A stretch of DNA of 36,015 nucleotides, from assembly GCA_038235385.1 (NCBI GenBank), contig JBBSTY010000022.1:1-36015 (forward strand), in the 5' to 3' direction. A program made the translations under genes and the position numbers. Each line of letters opens with the position of its first letter. Position 1 is the first letter of the stretch. The notes beneath the pieces are model-generated. The model had not been told where the DNA came from, made no database searches, and was given only the letters and a program-made list of their open reading frames with translations. Source of the stretch: JBBSTY01 sp038235385. GTDB lineage: Bacteria; Actinomycetota; Acidimicrobiia; Acidimicrobiales; Acidimicrobilacustridaceae. Below, piece after piece: positions 8,342-17,248 of the stretch.

Positions 8342-9310
8342 TCACGCGGCCGGCTCCGCGATCCGGAGGTAGGTGACCTCGGTCCAGGCGTGGAGCTGGC
8401 GGATCACGTCGATCGTGGCGCGCTGTGGCTTGACCCCCAGCGCCTCGGCGCAGCGCGAGCCATCGGCCGTTCGACCGCGTGTGAGCAGTTCGTGGACGTG
8501 TGGTGGGATGGGGGCACCGGCCATCCGGGCACCGAGCCGGGCCGGCCGCCAACCGGGGCCGAGGACGGGAAGCGGGACCCGCCGACCCATGAGCGCCGCC
8601 TGGGTGGCCCGCACCGTTCCCTCGCCGACGACGTTGACCGGGCCGTCGAACCGACGGTGGACCGCCGCCACGAACGCGGCCGCGGCGTCCTCCTGGTGCA
8701 ACACCGAGAAGGGCGGGTCGCAGACCGCCGCCACCGGCACCACCGGGAGACGCAGCAACCGGCCGAGCGGGCTGGGGAAGTGGGGCCCGACGAACGGTGC
8801 GCTGCGCACGAAGGTCACCGACGCACCGGCGTCGGCGGCCGCCTCGCGGGCGACCCGTTCGGCGTGGTGCAGCGAGTGCCCCCACGGGGTCGTCGGATCG
8901 GTCGGATCATCCTCGGTGGGCCGTGCCGGAGCGCCACGCCGGCGGCCGTAGACCTCGATGCCCGACCGGACGACGATGTGCTCGAGCGCGCCGGTCGACG
9001 CCGCCGCACCGAGCGTGGCGATGGAACCGGAGGCGGTTCGGGCGATGGCCGAGGACGGGGTGCACCGGGCGAACGGTTCGTAGGTGCCGAGGTGCACGAC
9101 GACGGTGGGGGTGAACGACCGCACCGCGCCGGCGACCCGATCGCGATCACGCGGATCGATCCGCCAGAACTCGGCGCGGGCCAGGCGCCGCCGGGGTGGA
9201 TCGATGTCCATCCCTGCGATGGCGTCGATGGCGCGATCGGCCTCGAGCAGGGTGGCGACCCGGGTACCGAGCTCGCCCCCCATACCGGTGATCAGCACTC
9301 GCACGGCCAC
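8342..9310 (-). CDS. Atypical NAD(P)-dependent epimerase/dehydratase-like protein (extended SDR)
   Basis: About 322 residues with an N-terminal Rossmann fold: VRVLITGMGGELG carries the glycine-rich dinucleotide motif, and IAGMDIDPPRR ends the second strand. GTG at 9310 is chosen because it places the Rossmann strand at the N-terminus, as in the family. An in-frame ATG at 9358 would add 16 unstructured residues. The later part keeps the extended-SDR layout: TVVVHLGTYEPF, IEVYGRRRGAP, then a Pro-rich loop. Where active members carry YxxxK, this protein reads HSLHH, so both catalytic Tyr and Lys appear to be missing. It may bind a nucleotide without classical SDR chemistry. The gene sits downstream of coaX on the same strand. 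Confidence 0.8.
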   Translation of the reverse strand: MAVRVLITGMGGELGTRVATLLEADRAIDAIAGMDIDPPRRRLARAEFWRIDPRDRDRVAGAVRSFTPTVVVHLGTYEPFARCTPSSAIARTASGSIATLGAAASTGALEHIVVRSGIEVYGRRRGAPARPTEDDPTDPTTPWGHSLHHAERVAREAAADAGASVTFVRSAPFVGPHFPSPLGRLLRLPVVPVAAVCDPPFSVLHQEDAAAAFVAAVHRRFDGPVNVVGEGTVRATQAALMGRRVPLPVLGPGWRPARLGARMAGAPIPPHVHELLTRGRTADGSRCAEALGVKPQRATIDVIRQLHAWTEVTYLRIAEPAA

Positions 9311-9374
9311 ACCCCGATCGTACTGGTCGGCCGGCGGTCCGACCTCGACCCGCCGCATGGCCGCGGGGTCGGCA

Positions 9375-10175
9375 TCAGTCGTTCTTCTCGTACACCAGCC
9401 GCAGTCCGTGGAGGGTCAGCCACGGTTCGGTGTGCTGGATCTGCGAGGAAAGGGGCGTGATGAGGTCCGCCAGCCCGCCGGTGGACACGACGGTGCACGG
9501 CCCCAGCTCGTCCTGGATGCGGGTGCACAGGCCGTCGACCTGGGCCGTGAACCCGTAGACCGCGCCCGACTGGACCGACTCGACGGTGCTCTTGCCCAGA
9601 ACGTGTCGCGGCTCCTTCATCTCGACCGCCCGGAGGGCCGAGGCGCGTCCGACGAGTGCATCCATGCTGATCTCGATGCCGGGGGCGATCGCGCCGCCGA
9701 GGTACTCGCCGTTCGCCGACACCGCGTCGCAGGTGGTGGCCGTGCCGAAGTCGACCACGACCGTCGGACCCCCGTACACGTCGAACGCCGCCACGGCGTT
9801 GGCGATCCGATCCGAGCCCACCTCCTTGGGGTTCTCGACGAGGATGGCGATGCCGGTCTTGACGCCCGGCTCGATCACCACGGGGTCGAAGTCGAGGTAG
9901 TGGTCGGCGAGCTCGCGGAGGCCGGAGGTGACCCGCGGGACCCCGGAGGACACGGCGATGCCGTCGATGTCGTCGAAGTCGAACGAGCGGAACGACAACA
10001 GGCCCTGCAACATGACGGCGAGCTCATCGGCTGTCCGCGAGGCCTCGGTGGCCAGGCGCCAATGGTCGAGCAACCCGTCTTCGGGTCGCCGGTCGAACGC
10101 CTTGGTGGCGGCGCCATCGAGCTCGTAGAGACCCACCACCGTCTGGGTGTTGCCGGCATCGATGGCGAGCAGCAC
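9375..10175 (-). CDS. coaX: Type III pantothenate kinase
   Basis: A 266-residue kinase of the ASKHA superfamily that phosphorylates pantothenate with ATP, the first step of coenzyme A synthesis. The GTG at 10175 is fixed by a strong AGGAGG 6 bases upstream; starting there the protein opens with VLLAIDAGNTQTVVGLY, the phosphate-binding strand-loop. VVDFGTATTCDAV is the second ATPase motif, GAIAPGIEISMDAL is the type III signature, and VVSTGGLADL lies near the end. Type III enzymes usually need a monovalent cation and are not inhibited by CoA. Together with panD and panC in the same block it supplies the start of the CoA pathway. It follows nadC after 188 bases. Confidence 0.96.
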   Translation of the reverse strand: MLLAIDAGNTQTVVGLYELDGAATKAFDRRPEDGLLDHWRLATEASRTADELAVMLQGLLSFRSFDFDDIDGIAVSSGVPRVTSGLRELADHYLDFDPVVIEPGVKTGIAILVENPKEVGSDRIANAVAAFDVYGGPTVVVDFGTATTCDAVSANGEYLGGAIAPGIEISMDALVGRASALRAVEMKEPRHVLGKSTVESVQSGAVYGFTAQVDGLCTRIQDELGPCTVVSTGGLADLITPLSSQIQHTEPWLTLHGLRLVYEKND

Positions 10176-10180
10176 GAGTG

Positions 10181-10188
10181 TCCTCCTT
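10181..10188 (-). promoter_or_regulatory. Shine-Dalgarno of coaX
   Basis: AAGGAGGA read on the minus strand, 5 bases before the GTG at 10175. It is among the best ribosome-binding sites in the window and decides the coaX start against an in-frame upstream ATG at 10205. Confidence 0.85.
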
Positions 10189-10285
10189 CGGCCGGGTTCA
10201 GCCACGACCGGTCGAGCCGACCGGATGCGCGTGCCGTCATCGGGTGCTCGGCGTGCGCGGCGCTCACGCTACCCGAACCGGCCGA

Positions 10286-10311
10286 CGGCGCCGGCGACCT
10301 CGGTGGCGCCG
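10286..10311 (-). terminator. Hairpin downstream of nadC
   Basis: CGGCGCC (10286-10292) and GGCGCCG (10305-10311) can form a 7-bp stem with a 12-base loop, 53 bases past the nadC stop. There is no T-tract, so a terminator role is only suggested. If it works, coaX would need the possible TAGCGT -10 element at 10266-10271 just beyond it. Confidence 0.35.
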
Positions 10312-10363
10312 GGTCGAGCGGTCGTGGACCGACCTCGAGTGGTCGATCGAGCGCCTGGTGCGG

Positions 10364-11236
10364 TCAGGTCGTGATGTCGAGACCGATGTCGAGGACCGGT
10401 GCCGACTTGGTGATCGCACCCACCGAGATGAGGTCGACCCCGGTGTCGGCGAAGGAGGCGACCGTGGCGAGGTCGACCTCGCCACTGACCTCGAGCAGCG
10501 GCGGGGTGCGACCCAGGTCGGCGCACGCGCCTCGTGCCGCCGCGACGCAGTCGCGCACCTGGTCCGGCGACATGTTGTCGAGCAGCAGCGCGTCGGCGCC
10601 CGCCTGGACCGCCTCGATGACCTGGTCGCGCCGGTCGCACTCGACGTGCACCGTCCGACCGGGCCACCGCGCTCGCGCCTGGCCGACCGCGCCGGCGATC
10701 CCCATCAGCGCGAGGTGGTTGTCCTTGAGCAGGATCCAGTCCGAGAGGTTGCCGCGGTGGTTCGCCCCGCCACCGGCTCGGACCGCCGCCTTCTCGAGGC
10801 TCCGGAGCCCCGGGGTGGTCTTGCGGGTGTCCCAGATGCGCGCCGACCCGGTCGTCGCCGCCGCCGTGACGTAGCGGTTGGTGAGCGTCGCCACGCCCGA
10901 GAGGTGGCACAGGAAGTTGAGCGCCGTGCGTTCGGCGGTGAGGATCGACGAGAGCCGACCCGACGCGGTGGCGATCGTCGCGCCGGGGACCACACGGTCG
11001 CCGTCGTGCGCGGTCCACACGAGCTCCACGCTCGGGTCGACCCGAGCGAAGGTCTCCGTCACGCACGCCGTGCCGGCCAGGACACCGTCGCCGCGCACCA
11101 CGAAGGATGCGGACGCGGCCAGGTCGTCGGGCAACAGCATCGAGGTGAGGTCGCCGAGCGGGGTCAGGTCCTCGGCGAGGGCTCGGCCGACGGCTTCGGA
11201 CACGGCGGTGGGGGGCGGTTCGAGTGCGGCGGGCAT
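10364..11236 (-). CDS. nadC: Nicotinate-nucleotide pyrophosphorylase (carboxylating)
   Basis: A 290-residue quinolinate phosphoribosyltransferase that joins quinolinate to PRPP with decarboxylation to give nicotinate mononucleotide, the committing step of de novo NAD synthesis. ATG at 11236 gives the normal family length; the open frame upstream is low-complexity and unlike the family. Motifs: EDLTPLGDLTS near the start, TALNFLCHLSGVAT, DTRKTTPGLR, and GGANHRGNLSDWILLKDNH, the substrate-binding core. HVECD and LLLDNMSP follow, with ISVGAITKSAPVLDIGLDI at the end. nadB lies upstream on the same strand but is separated by an opposing membrane gene; nadA is not in the window. Confidence 0.97.
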   Translation of the reverse strand: MPAALEPPPTAVSEAVGRALAEDLTPLGDLTSMLLPDDLAASASFVVRGDGVLAGTACVTETFARVDPSVELVWTAHDGDRVVPGATIATASGRLSSILTAERTALNFLCHLSGVATLTNRYVTAAATTGSARIWDTRKTTPGLRSLEKAAVRAGGGANHRGNLSDWILLKDNHLALMGIAGAVGQARARWPGRTVHVECDRRDQVIEAVQAGADALLLDNMSPDQVRDCVAAARGACADLGRTPPLLEVSGEVDLATVASFADTGVDLISVGAITKSAPVLDIGLDITT

Positions 11237-11398
11237 GGCCGCCAGCCTTGCCGAGCACGAGAAGCGTCGCGCAATCCGCAGCGCGACCCGCGGGTCGCGC
11301 CGACCCGGGCCACCGCAACGGCAGGTGCGGTGCCCGGCGACCGCTCCCCCCTCGGTTGTAGCCTCGGTCCCCGCCGGCTGGCACGAAGGAACGGGTTC

Positions 11399-12754
11399 AT
11401 GGCCTCCACCTCCCCCACCGGGGACCACGACGATCCTGCGGCCGACGCCACGGCGCTCGTCGAGCACGCTCGGTCCTCACGCCGGCTCCGCAACGTCCTC
11501 GTCAGCGTGCTCGCGGTGCTCACGTGCGTCGCGACGCTCGCCAGCGTGGTCGCCGTGTGGACCCACGAAACCCTCTTCGACACCGACTCGTGGATGGAGA
11601 TCGTCGGCCCGCTCGCCGAGGATCCGGCGGTCACCGATGCCGTCGGCGTGGCCATCAGCGACCAGCTCTTCCAGGTCATCGACGCCCAGCAGCTCGCCAC
11701 CGACGCACTGCCCGAGCAGGCGGCCTTCCTCGCCGCGCCGCTCACGAACGCGGTGGAGGGCTACGTGACCACCGGTGTGCAGCAGCTGCTCCGAACCGAC
11801 CAGTTCCGACAGATCTGGGACCGGGCCAACCGCCTTGCCCACGACGCGGCGGTGAACGTCCTCCGGGGTGAGCCCGTACGCGCGCTGACGACGGCGGACG
11901 GGACCGTGAGCCTCAACCTCCTCCCGCTCCTGGCTCGGGCCATGGCGTTCCTCGACGAGAAGGCGCCGCGGCTCTTCGGCGACCGGCCGATCCCCCAGAT
12001 CACCGTCGACATGCCGATCGATCAGGCCCGGGCCGAGCTGTCGGCGGCGCTCGGGCGCACCCTTCCCGAGGGCTTCGGCGTGTTCGTCCTCGTCCAGAGC
12101 GACCAGTTGGCGGCCGCACAGCGCGGCGTGGTGCTGTTCGACAAGCTCGTCTACGTGCTCATCGGGCTCACGATCATCCTGCTCGTCGCCACGATCGTGC
12201 TCTCGCTCAACCGACGCCGCACGGTCATCCTGCTCGGGTTCGGGATCGCGTTGGCGATGGTGACCGCCAACGCGATCGTGTCCGCGTTCCAGGACCAGGT
12301 GCTGGGCCTCATGGGGAGCGAGGTCTCGCGGAAGGCCGCCGCCACCACGGTGACGCGTCTGGTGAACAGCCTGGAGGTCAGCACCACGGCGCTGACCTGG
12401 ATCGGTCTCATCGTCGTGTCCGTGGCGTTCCTCGCCGGCGACAGCCGAACGGCTCGCGGGGTGCGCCGGGCGGTCGTCGGCGGGGCGAGGCGAGCCCGCG
12501 ACACCGGATCGTCGGTGGTCGCCACCGGCGATCGATCGATCTCGGTGACACCGCTCCCGGTGGTGGCTCGCCACCTCAGCGCCTTCCGGGCCGGCGGGGT
12601 GATCGCAACGATGCTCTGGCTGATCGTGACCGACATCACCTGGGTGAAGCTGGCCCTGATCCTCGTCGCGTTCGTCGCCTACGAGGCGGCGGTCACCGTG
12701 CTCGGCCGTTCGACCGACGACACGGCTGCGTCCGACATCGCCATCTCCCCGTGA
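11399..12754 (+). CDS. Membrane protein of unknown function with a large extracytoplasmic domain
   Basis: A 451-residue protein that I do not recognise. After about 32 polar residues comes one transmembrane helix (about 33-55, VLVSVLAVLTCVATLASVV), then roughly 190 soluble residues rich in Asp, Gln and Ala (about 56-245). A cluster of hydrophobic helices follows at about 247-268, 272-292 and 330-352, with one or two more at about 400-440. This helix, large outside domain, helix-bundle plan is common among uncharacterised actinobacterial membrane proteins. GAAGGA lies 8 bases before the ATG, and TAGCCT (11359-11364) could be a -10 element. It is transcribed against its neighbours and splits nadC from nadB. 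Confidence 0.75.
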   Translation: MASTSPTGDHDDPAADATALVEHARSSRRLRNVLVSVLAVLTCVATLASVVAVWTHETLFDTDSWMEIVGPLAEDPAVTDAVGVAISDQLFQVIDAQQLATDALPEQAAFLAAPLTNAVEGYVTTGVQQLLRTDQFRQIWDRANRLAHDAAVNVLRGEPVRALTTADGTVSLNLLPLLARAMAFLDEKAPRLFGDRPIPQITVDMPIDQARAELSAALGRTLPEGFGVFVLVQSDQLAAAQRGVVLFDKLVYVLIGLTIILLVATIVLSLNRRRTVILLGFGIALAMVTANAIVSAFQDQVLGLMGSEVSRKAAATTVTRLVNSLEVSTTALTWIGLIVVSVAFLAGDSRTARGVRRAVVGGARRARDTGSSVVATGDRSISVTPLPVVARHLSAFRAGGVIATMLWLIVTDITWVKLALILVAFVAYEAAVTVLGRSTDDTAASDIAISP

Positions 12755-12861
12755 GCCTGCTCGGCGCGCGTCCTCACCGGCCCGGCCGACGGGCTGTCCG
12801 GCCGTCCCGGCACCGCTGACCCGACGCTCCCCCACGGGGCCGCGCCGATCGGCGAGAACGA

Positions 12862-14496
12862 TCAGCCGGTGACGCCGAGGACGAGCCGGACCCGCTGATC
12901 AGGATCGGCCCGCTCGAAGTCGCTCCGGGTGTGCGCGCCCCGGCTCTCTTCCCGTTCGGTGGCCGAGGTGAGCACGCCGCGGGAGACATCGATCAGGTTG
13001 CGCACCTCCCAGTGCGAGCGGGTGTCGGTGCCGTCGTCGATGGATCCGGCGAGGCGCTCGATCACGGTGGCGGTGTCGTGCAACGACGCGTCGGAACGCA
13101 GCACGCCCGCGCCACCGGTCATCGAGCGCTGCAGCTCCGTGCGGATGTCGTCGGTTCGGGCACCGTCCTCCCCGGTGCATCCGGCCGACGGACCTGCTTC
13201 GACAGGGGCGGCGACCACCGGCGACCACACCGGTGGCGCCCACGACGGGAACCGACCGCCGATGGACGTCGCCGACGGGGTGTCGCCGCCGAGCAGCGCA
13301 CGCATGGCACCCGTCGCCTCGGGTCCCGACCTCCCGCGGTCGATCGCGTCGATCACCCGGAACCCGAACACCATCCCCTCGAGCAGCGAGTTCGACGCCA
13401 ACCGGTTGGCACCGTGCACCCCCGAGCAGGCCACCTCGCCCGCGGTCCAGAGGTTCGGGAGCGACGAGGCGCCGTCGAGATCGGCGATCACGCCGCCGCA
13501 CAGGTAGTGCGCGGCGGGAGCGATCGGGAGCCAATCGACCGCCGGGTCGAGCCCGGCCTCGTGGAGCGCATCGGCGATGGTCGGGAAGCGCGTGTCGAAG
13601 TGGTCGAGATCGGTGGCGTCGAGCCAGCAGTGATCGACCCCCAGATCGAGCATGCGGCGGGTCATCGCCCGGGACACGGCGTCGCGAGGCAGGAGCTCGT
13701 CCACGAAGCGCTCGCCGTCGATGTCGCGCAACAACGCCCCGTGTCCGCGCAGCGCCTCCGACAGGAGCGGTCGCGGCATCCGAGGGTGGTGGAGCGCGGT
13801 CGGGTGGAACTGCACGAACTCGATGTCGGCGACCGCGACGCCGGCCCGCAACGCCATGGCGACGCCGTCGCCCGTCGCCTCCAGCGGGTTGGTCGTCACC
13901 GCGAACATCTGGCCGGCGCCGCCGGTCGCGAGGAGGACGTGGTGGGCGCGGATCTCGCGTCGCCGTCCGGTGGCATCGAGCGCGACGACCCCGCGACACC
14001 GGCCGTCCTCGACGATGAGATCGCAGGCGAACGTGTTCTCGTGCAGCGCGACGGCGGTGAGGCGCACCGCATCGACGAGTGCTCGCTCGATCTCCGCGCC
14101 CGTGGCGGCCCCCCCGGCGTGGACGATGCGCGCCATGCTGTGTCCGCCCTCGCGGGCGAGCTCGAGCCGGCCGTTCTCGTCACGGTCGAACATGGCCCCG
14201 AGGGCGATGAGCCCGTTCACCCGTCCGGGACCCTCGTCGACGAGCACCCGGACGGCCTCGAGGTCGCACAGGCCGGCACCCGCCTGGAGCGTGTCGGCCA
14301 GGTGGAGGTCGGTCGAGTCGGGGTCCTCGCCGAGCACGGCGGCGACGCCGCCCTGAGCCCAACGGGTGGTGGCCTGGTGCAACTCGCCCTTGGTGAGGAC
14401 ACCGACGCGGAGCCCGTGCGCGTCCGCGGCGCGGACCGCGGCCGAGAGACCCGCCACGCCGCTGCCCAGCACGAGCAGGTCGAGGTCGTCGGTCAC
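12862..14496 (-). CDS. nadB: L-aspartate oxidase
   Basis: A 544-residue FAD enzyme that oxidises L-aspartate to iminoaspartate, the first step of de novo NAD synthesis; quinolinate synthase (nadA, not seen here) uses the product. The GTG start has GGGGGA about 5 bases upstream. FAD-binding DLLVLGSGVAGLSAA lies at residues 5-19 and RWAQGGVAAVLGEDPDS follows. VLLATGGAGQMF, QFHPTALHHP and GGVIADLDG are the fumarate-reductase-type active-site segments. GEVACSGVHGANRLASNSL is the signature of the flavoprotein family. The C-terminal part (after about 440) is helical and Arg-rich, as in the family. It follows panD by 160 bases, within which TAGTTT (14565-14570, minus) could be a -10 element. Confidence 0.96.
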   Translation of the reverse strand: MTDDLDLLVLGSGVAGLSAAVRAADAHGLRVGVLTKGELHQATTRWAQGGVAAVLGEDPDSTDLHLADTLQAGAGLCDLEAVRVLVDEGPGRVNGLIALGAMFDRDENGRLELAREGGHSMARIVHAGGAATGAEIERALVDAVRLTAVALHENTFACDLIVEDGRCRGVVALDATGRRREIRAHHVLLATGGAGQMFAVTTNPLEATGDGVAMALRAGVAVADIEFVQFHPTALHHPRMPRPLLSEALRGHGALLRDIDGERFVDELLPRDAVSRAMTRRMLDLGVDHCWLDATDLDHFDTRFPTIADALHEAGLDPAVDWLPIAPAAHYLCGGVIADLDGASSLPNLWTAGEVACSGVHGANRLASNSLLEGMVFGFRVIDAIDRGRSGPEATGAMRALLGGDTPSATSIGGRFPSWAPPVWSPVVAAPVEAGPSAGCTGEDGARTDDIRTELQRSMTGGAGVLRSDASLHDTATVIERLAGSIDDGTDTRSHWEVRNLIDVSRGVLTSATEREESRGAHTRSDFERADPDQRVRLVLGVTG

Positions 14497-14656
14497 GGAT
14501 CCCCCGATGCGCAGGTCCGAGGTGGCGACGGGACGAGCGGGCTCGCAGGGGCCCGCACCCGCAAACTATGACGCCGGACGATCGCCGGCTTCGGTGGGTG
14601 CGAGACGGTGGGGACGCGTGGGTCGTTCGGGGTCGAGGTCGTCGGAACCGGCCCGG

Positions 14657-15118
14657 TCAGAGCCCGCCGAGCTCGACGTCGAGGGTCGCCATCTCGCGGT
14701 GCACCTCGGCCTGGATCTCGACGTAGCGCAGCGGACCCGGCGACGACGCCTTGGCGAGCGCAGCAGCTGTCGCCTCGTCGATCGGGCGGTTGGCGGTGTC
14801 GACGTGGACGATCAGCGGGGCGTACTCGTCGATCTCGGCGTCCTCGTAGTCCCCGTAGGTGATCACGATGATGCGATCGCCGGGATGGACGAGACGGGCC
14901 GCGGCACCGTTGAGGCACACATCGCCCGGACCACCGGTGATGGCGTAGGTCTCGAAGCGCGCGCCGTTGTCGATGTCGACGATCGTGACCTGCTCCCATT
15001 CGCGGATGTCGGCCAGCTCCATCAGTTCGGTGTCGAGGGTGATCGATCCGACGTAGTGGAGGTTGGCATCCGACACGGTTGCCCGGTGGATCTTGGACTT
15101 CATCATGCGACGACGCAA
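14657..15118 (-). CDS. panD: Aspartate 1-decarboxylase (pyruvoyl-dependent)
   Basis: A 153-residue proenzyme that makes beta-alanine from aspartate for pantothenate. The TTG start at 15118 is preferred over the ATGs at 15106 and 15103 for two reasons. GGAG sits 6 bases upstream, and this start gives canonical numbering: self-cleavage Gly24-Ser25 (HYVGSITLD), Lys9, Arg54 and Tyr58 all fall where the family has them. Cleavage would turn Ser25 into the pyruvoyl group. NGAAARLVHPGDRIIVITYG completes the barrel. The C-terminus is somewhat longer than in E. coli, with an Ala/Glu-rich tail. It follows panC by 114 bases. Confidence 0.97.
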   Translation of the reverse strand: MRRRMMKSKIHRATVSDANLHYVGSITLDTELMELADIREWEQVTIVDIDNGARFETYAITGGPGDVCLNGAAARLVHPGDRIIVITYGDYEDAEIDEYAPLIVHVDTANRPIDEATAAALAKASSPGPLRYVEIQAEVHREMATLDVELGGL

Positions 15119-15232
15119 GAGCTGCTCCGTTCTGCTTGGCGCCTCGGGGGTCGCCTTGCGGGAGGTGACATTTTCACGCTACCAGCGGCGCCGGCGACAA
15201 CGCCACGCGACATGCCATCTCGACACCGGATG

Positions 15233-16138
15233 TCATCTCGCTCGGCCGGGGCCGTCGGCCGCGGAAGGATCGACGTCACGCTCGGGGCCGCTGACCGCGA
15301 CGTTGTCGAGCAGCCGGGGCGTACCCACGCGCGCCGCCGCGAGCAGGCGCAGCTCACGGTCGACGACGGTGGCGCGCACCATCGTCGACGGGTCGATGAG
15401 CTCCACGTAATCGAGGTCGGCGAGGGGTTCCGCGTCGATCATCGAGGACACCAGAGCGATGACCGCGCCGGGGTCGCGCTCGCCTGCGGTCACCGCGTCG
15501 GCCCCGGCCTGCAGGGCGCGGTGGATGACCAACGCGGCCACCCGCTCCTCGGGCGAGAGGTAGACGTTGCGGCTCGACATCGCCAGACCGTCCGCCTCCC
15601 GGACGATCGGGCACCCGACGACCTCGACCGGGAAGGAGAGATCGCTGGCCATCCGCCGAACGATCGCCAGCTGCTGGAAGTCCTTCTCGCCGAAGTAGGC
15701 GCGACACGGCCCCGCGATGGCGAAGAGCTTGGCGACGACCGTGGCCACACCGTCGAAGTGGGTCGGCCGCGACGCGCCTTCCATGCCGGCCGCCAACGCG
15801 GGCACCGACACCGTGGTGATCACCGGCTGCGGGTACATCTCGGTGACCTCGGGGACCAGGACGATCCCCACCCCGGCCTCCTCGCACCGCTCGAGATCGC
15901 GGGGCAGGTCGCGCGGGTAGGCCGCCAGGTCCTCGCCGGCGGCGAACTGGAGCGGGTTCACGAAGATGGTGGCGGCGGCGAGATCGCACTCGAGCGCCGC
16001 CCGCTCCATCAGCGATCCGTGCCCCTCGTGCAGGAAGCCCATGGTGGGCACGAGCCCGACCGTCCCTGCGTCCCGACGCACCTGGTCGAGGCGCGCACGG
16101 AACGCGGTGATGGTGTCGACGACCTCGATGCCAGCCAC
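15233..16138 (-). CDS. panC: Pantothenate synthetase
   Basis: A 301-residue ligase that condenses pantoate with beta-alanine using ATP through a pantoyl-adenylate. VPTMGFLHEGHGSL holds the HxGH nucleotide-binding motif. IFVNPLQF, RPTHFDGVATVVAKLF and AYFGEKDFQQLAIVRRM follow, and CPIVREADGLAMSSRN carries the KMSKS-like loop. GTG at 16138 gives the usual length; its upstream sequence is a poor ribosome-binding site. The gene lies 33 bases after the TerC gene and before panD, so the pair supplies both beta-alanine and its use. The panC-panD neighbourhood with a DUF2520 gene is conserved in mycobacteria. Confidence 0.96.
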   Translation of the reverse strand: MAGIEVVDTITAFRARLDQVRRDAGTVGLVPTMGFLHEGHGSLMERAALECDLAAATIFVNPLQFAAGEDLAAYPRDLPRDLERCEEAGVGIVLVPEVTEMYPQPVITTVSVPALAAGMEGASRPTHFDGVATVVAKLFAIAGPCRAYFGEKDFQQLAIVRRMASDLSFPVEVVGCPIVREADGLAMSSRNVYLSPEERVAALVIHRALQAGADAVTAGERDPGAVIALVSSMIDAEPLADLDYVELIDPSTMVRATVVDRELRLLAAARVGTPRLLDNVAVSGPERDVDPSAADGPGRAR

Positions 16139-16171
16139 GCGGCGAAGGTTCTCATGACCGGCGGTGCGACC

Positions 16172-17248
16172 TCAACCTCTCGAGCGCCCACCTCCCGGCT
16201 GCTCGCCACCACCCGCAGATCTCGATCGAGACGCTCGACCGAGGAACGACCAGTCGGAACGTTCACCGTCGCTGCCTGACGGGTCGGGCGGGCCGTCGCC
16301 ACCGAGGCCGTCGCCGAACCCCGCCGGCGGTCCTGCGCGCGTGCCCCGCACCGACAGGCCCAGCGGCAGGGCCACGGCGACGAACGAGACCAGCGGGAGG
16401 AACCAGGTGGGCTTGTGCTGCTCGAACGCCGGGTGGACCAGCACGTCGATCCCGACGAGGACGAAGACGGTGGCCAGGCCCACCTTGAGCTTGCCGAGAT
16501 CCAGGTCGAGGTTGGCCACGACGTAGAACATGCTCCGGAACCCCAGGAGGGCGAAGACGCTCGACGCGAAGACCAGGATCCCGGGCTTCCCGTAGGAGAA
16601 CCCGATGGGAACCGCGCCGGCGAAGAACAGGTCGGCGGTGAGCAGCGCGACGAGGAGCACGCCGCCGAGCGTCAGGGCCCAGGCGCCGTCGGGGCGTCGG
16701 ATGTGGAGCGAGCGTTCGCGGTAGACGGGTTCGATGCGGTCGGCGAGCTCGAGGTGGCGGACGAACCAGCCGTGACTGGGGTCGGGTTCGTGGTGGCGGG
16801 TGCGCAGGAGCAACGTGGCCATGGCGAAGAAGGCCAGCGAGACGGCGACGGCGGCGACCCAGCTCGAGCTCTCGCCGAGCGCCGAGCCCACCACGATGAA
16901 GGGGATCCGCATCAACAACCCGAAGAGCAGCGAGACGTACACCAGGCGCCGGCCGATCGTCCTGGGCGGAGCGAAGGCGTGCAGGAAGAGGGCGAACACC
17001 AGGACCTGATCGACGGTGAGCCCCTTCTCGATCAGGAACCCGGTCTCGTACTTGATGGCGTACGTCTCGCCGGCCTCGAGGCCGACGATCACGCCGAACG
17101 CCAGCCCCGTGACGAGGCACACCGCCGACGAGATCGCAGCCGTGCGCAACGGCAGCGGGTTGCCGCGGGGGATGACGAAGAACTCGACGGCGAGCAGGAG
17201 CGGGGCGACTCCCAGGAAGAACACCCAGAGCAGGAACGAGACCTCCAT
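16172..17248 (-). CDS. TerC-family integral membrane protein
   Basis: A 358-residue polytopic protein of the TerC/Alx family, linked in other bacteria to manganese efflux and tellurite or pH stress. It opens with MEVSFLLWVFFLGVAPLLLAV. GLTVDQVLVFALFLHAFAPP and FGLLMRIPFIVVGS carry the conserved acidic and Asn/Arg-flanked helices of the family. TADLFFAGAVPIGFSY and VFALLGFRSMFYVVANL are the second half, with the Asp-containing metal-coordinating helix. About eight hydrophobic segments are visible. The last 50 or so residues are polar, Gly/Ser/Arg-rich and probably cytosolic. Its ATG overlaps the DUF2520 stop by one base (TGATG), so translation is likely coupled. Mycobacteria have a different membrane gene at this position. 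Confidence 0.9.
   Translation of the reverse strand: MEVSFLLWVFFLGVAPLLLAVEFFVIPRGNPLPLRTAAISSAVCLVTGLAFGVIVGLEAGETYAIKYETGFLIEKGLTVDQVLVFALFLHAFAPPRTIGRRLVYVSLLFGLLMRIPFIVVGSALGESSSWVAAVAVSLAFFAMATLLLRTRHHEPDPSHGWFVRHLELADRIEPVYRERSLHIRRPDGAWALTLGGVLLVALLTADLFFAGAVPIGFSYGKPGILVFASSVFALLGFRSMFYVVANLDLDLGKLKVGLATVFVLVGIDVLVHPAFEQHKPTWFLPLVSFVAVALPLGLSVRGTRAGPPAGFGDGLGGDGPPDPSGSDGERSDWSFLGRASRSRSAGGGEQPGGGRSRG

Noticed and set aside
7550..9460. Long plus-strand frame over the hydrolase and SDR-like genes
   Set aside because: It covers two well-supported minus-strand genes and has shadow-frame composition.
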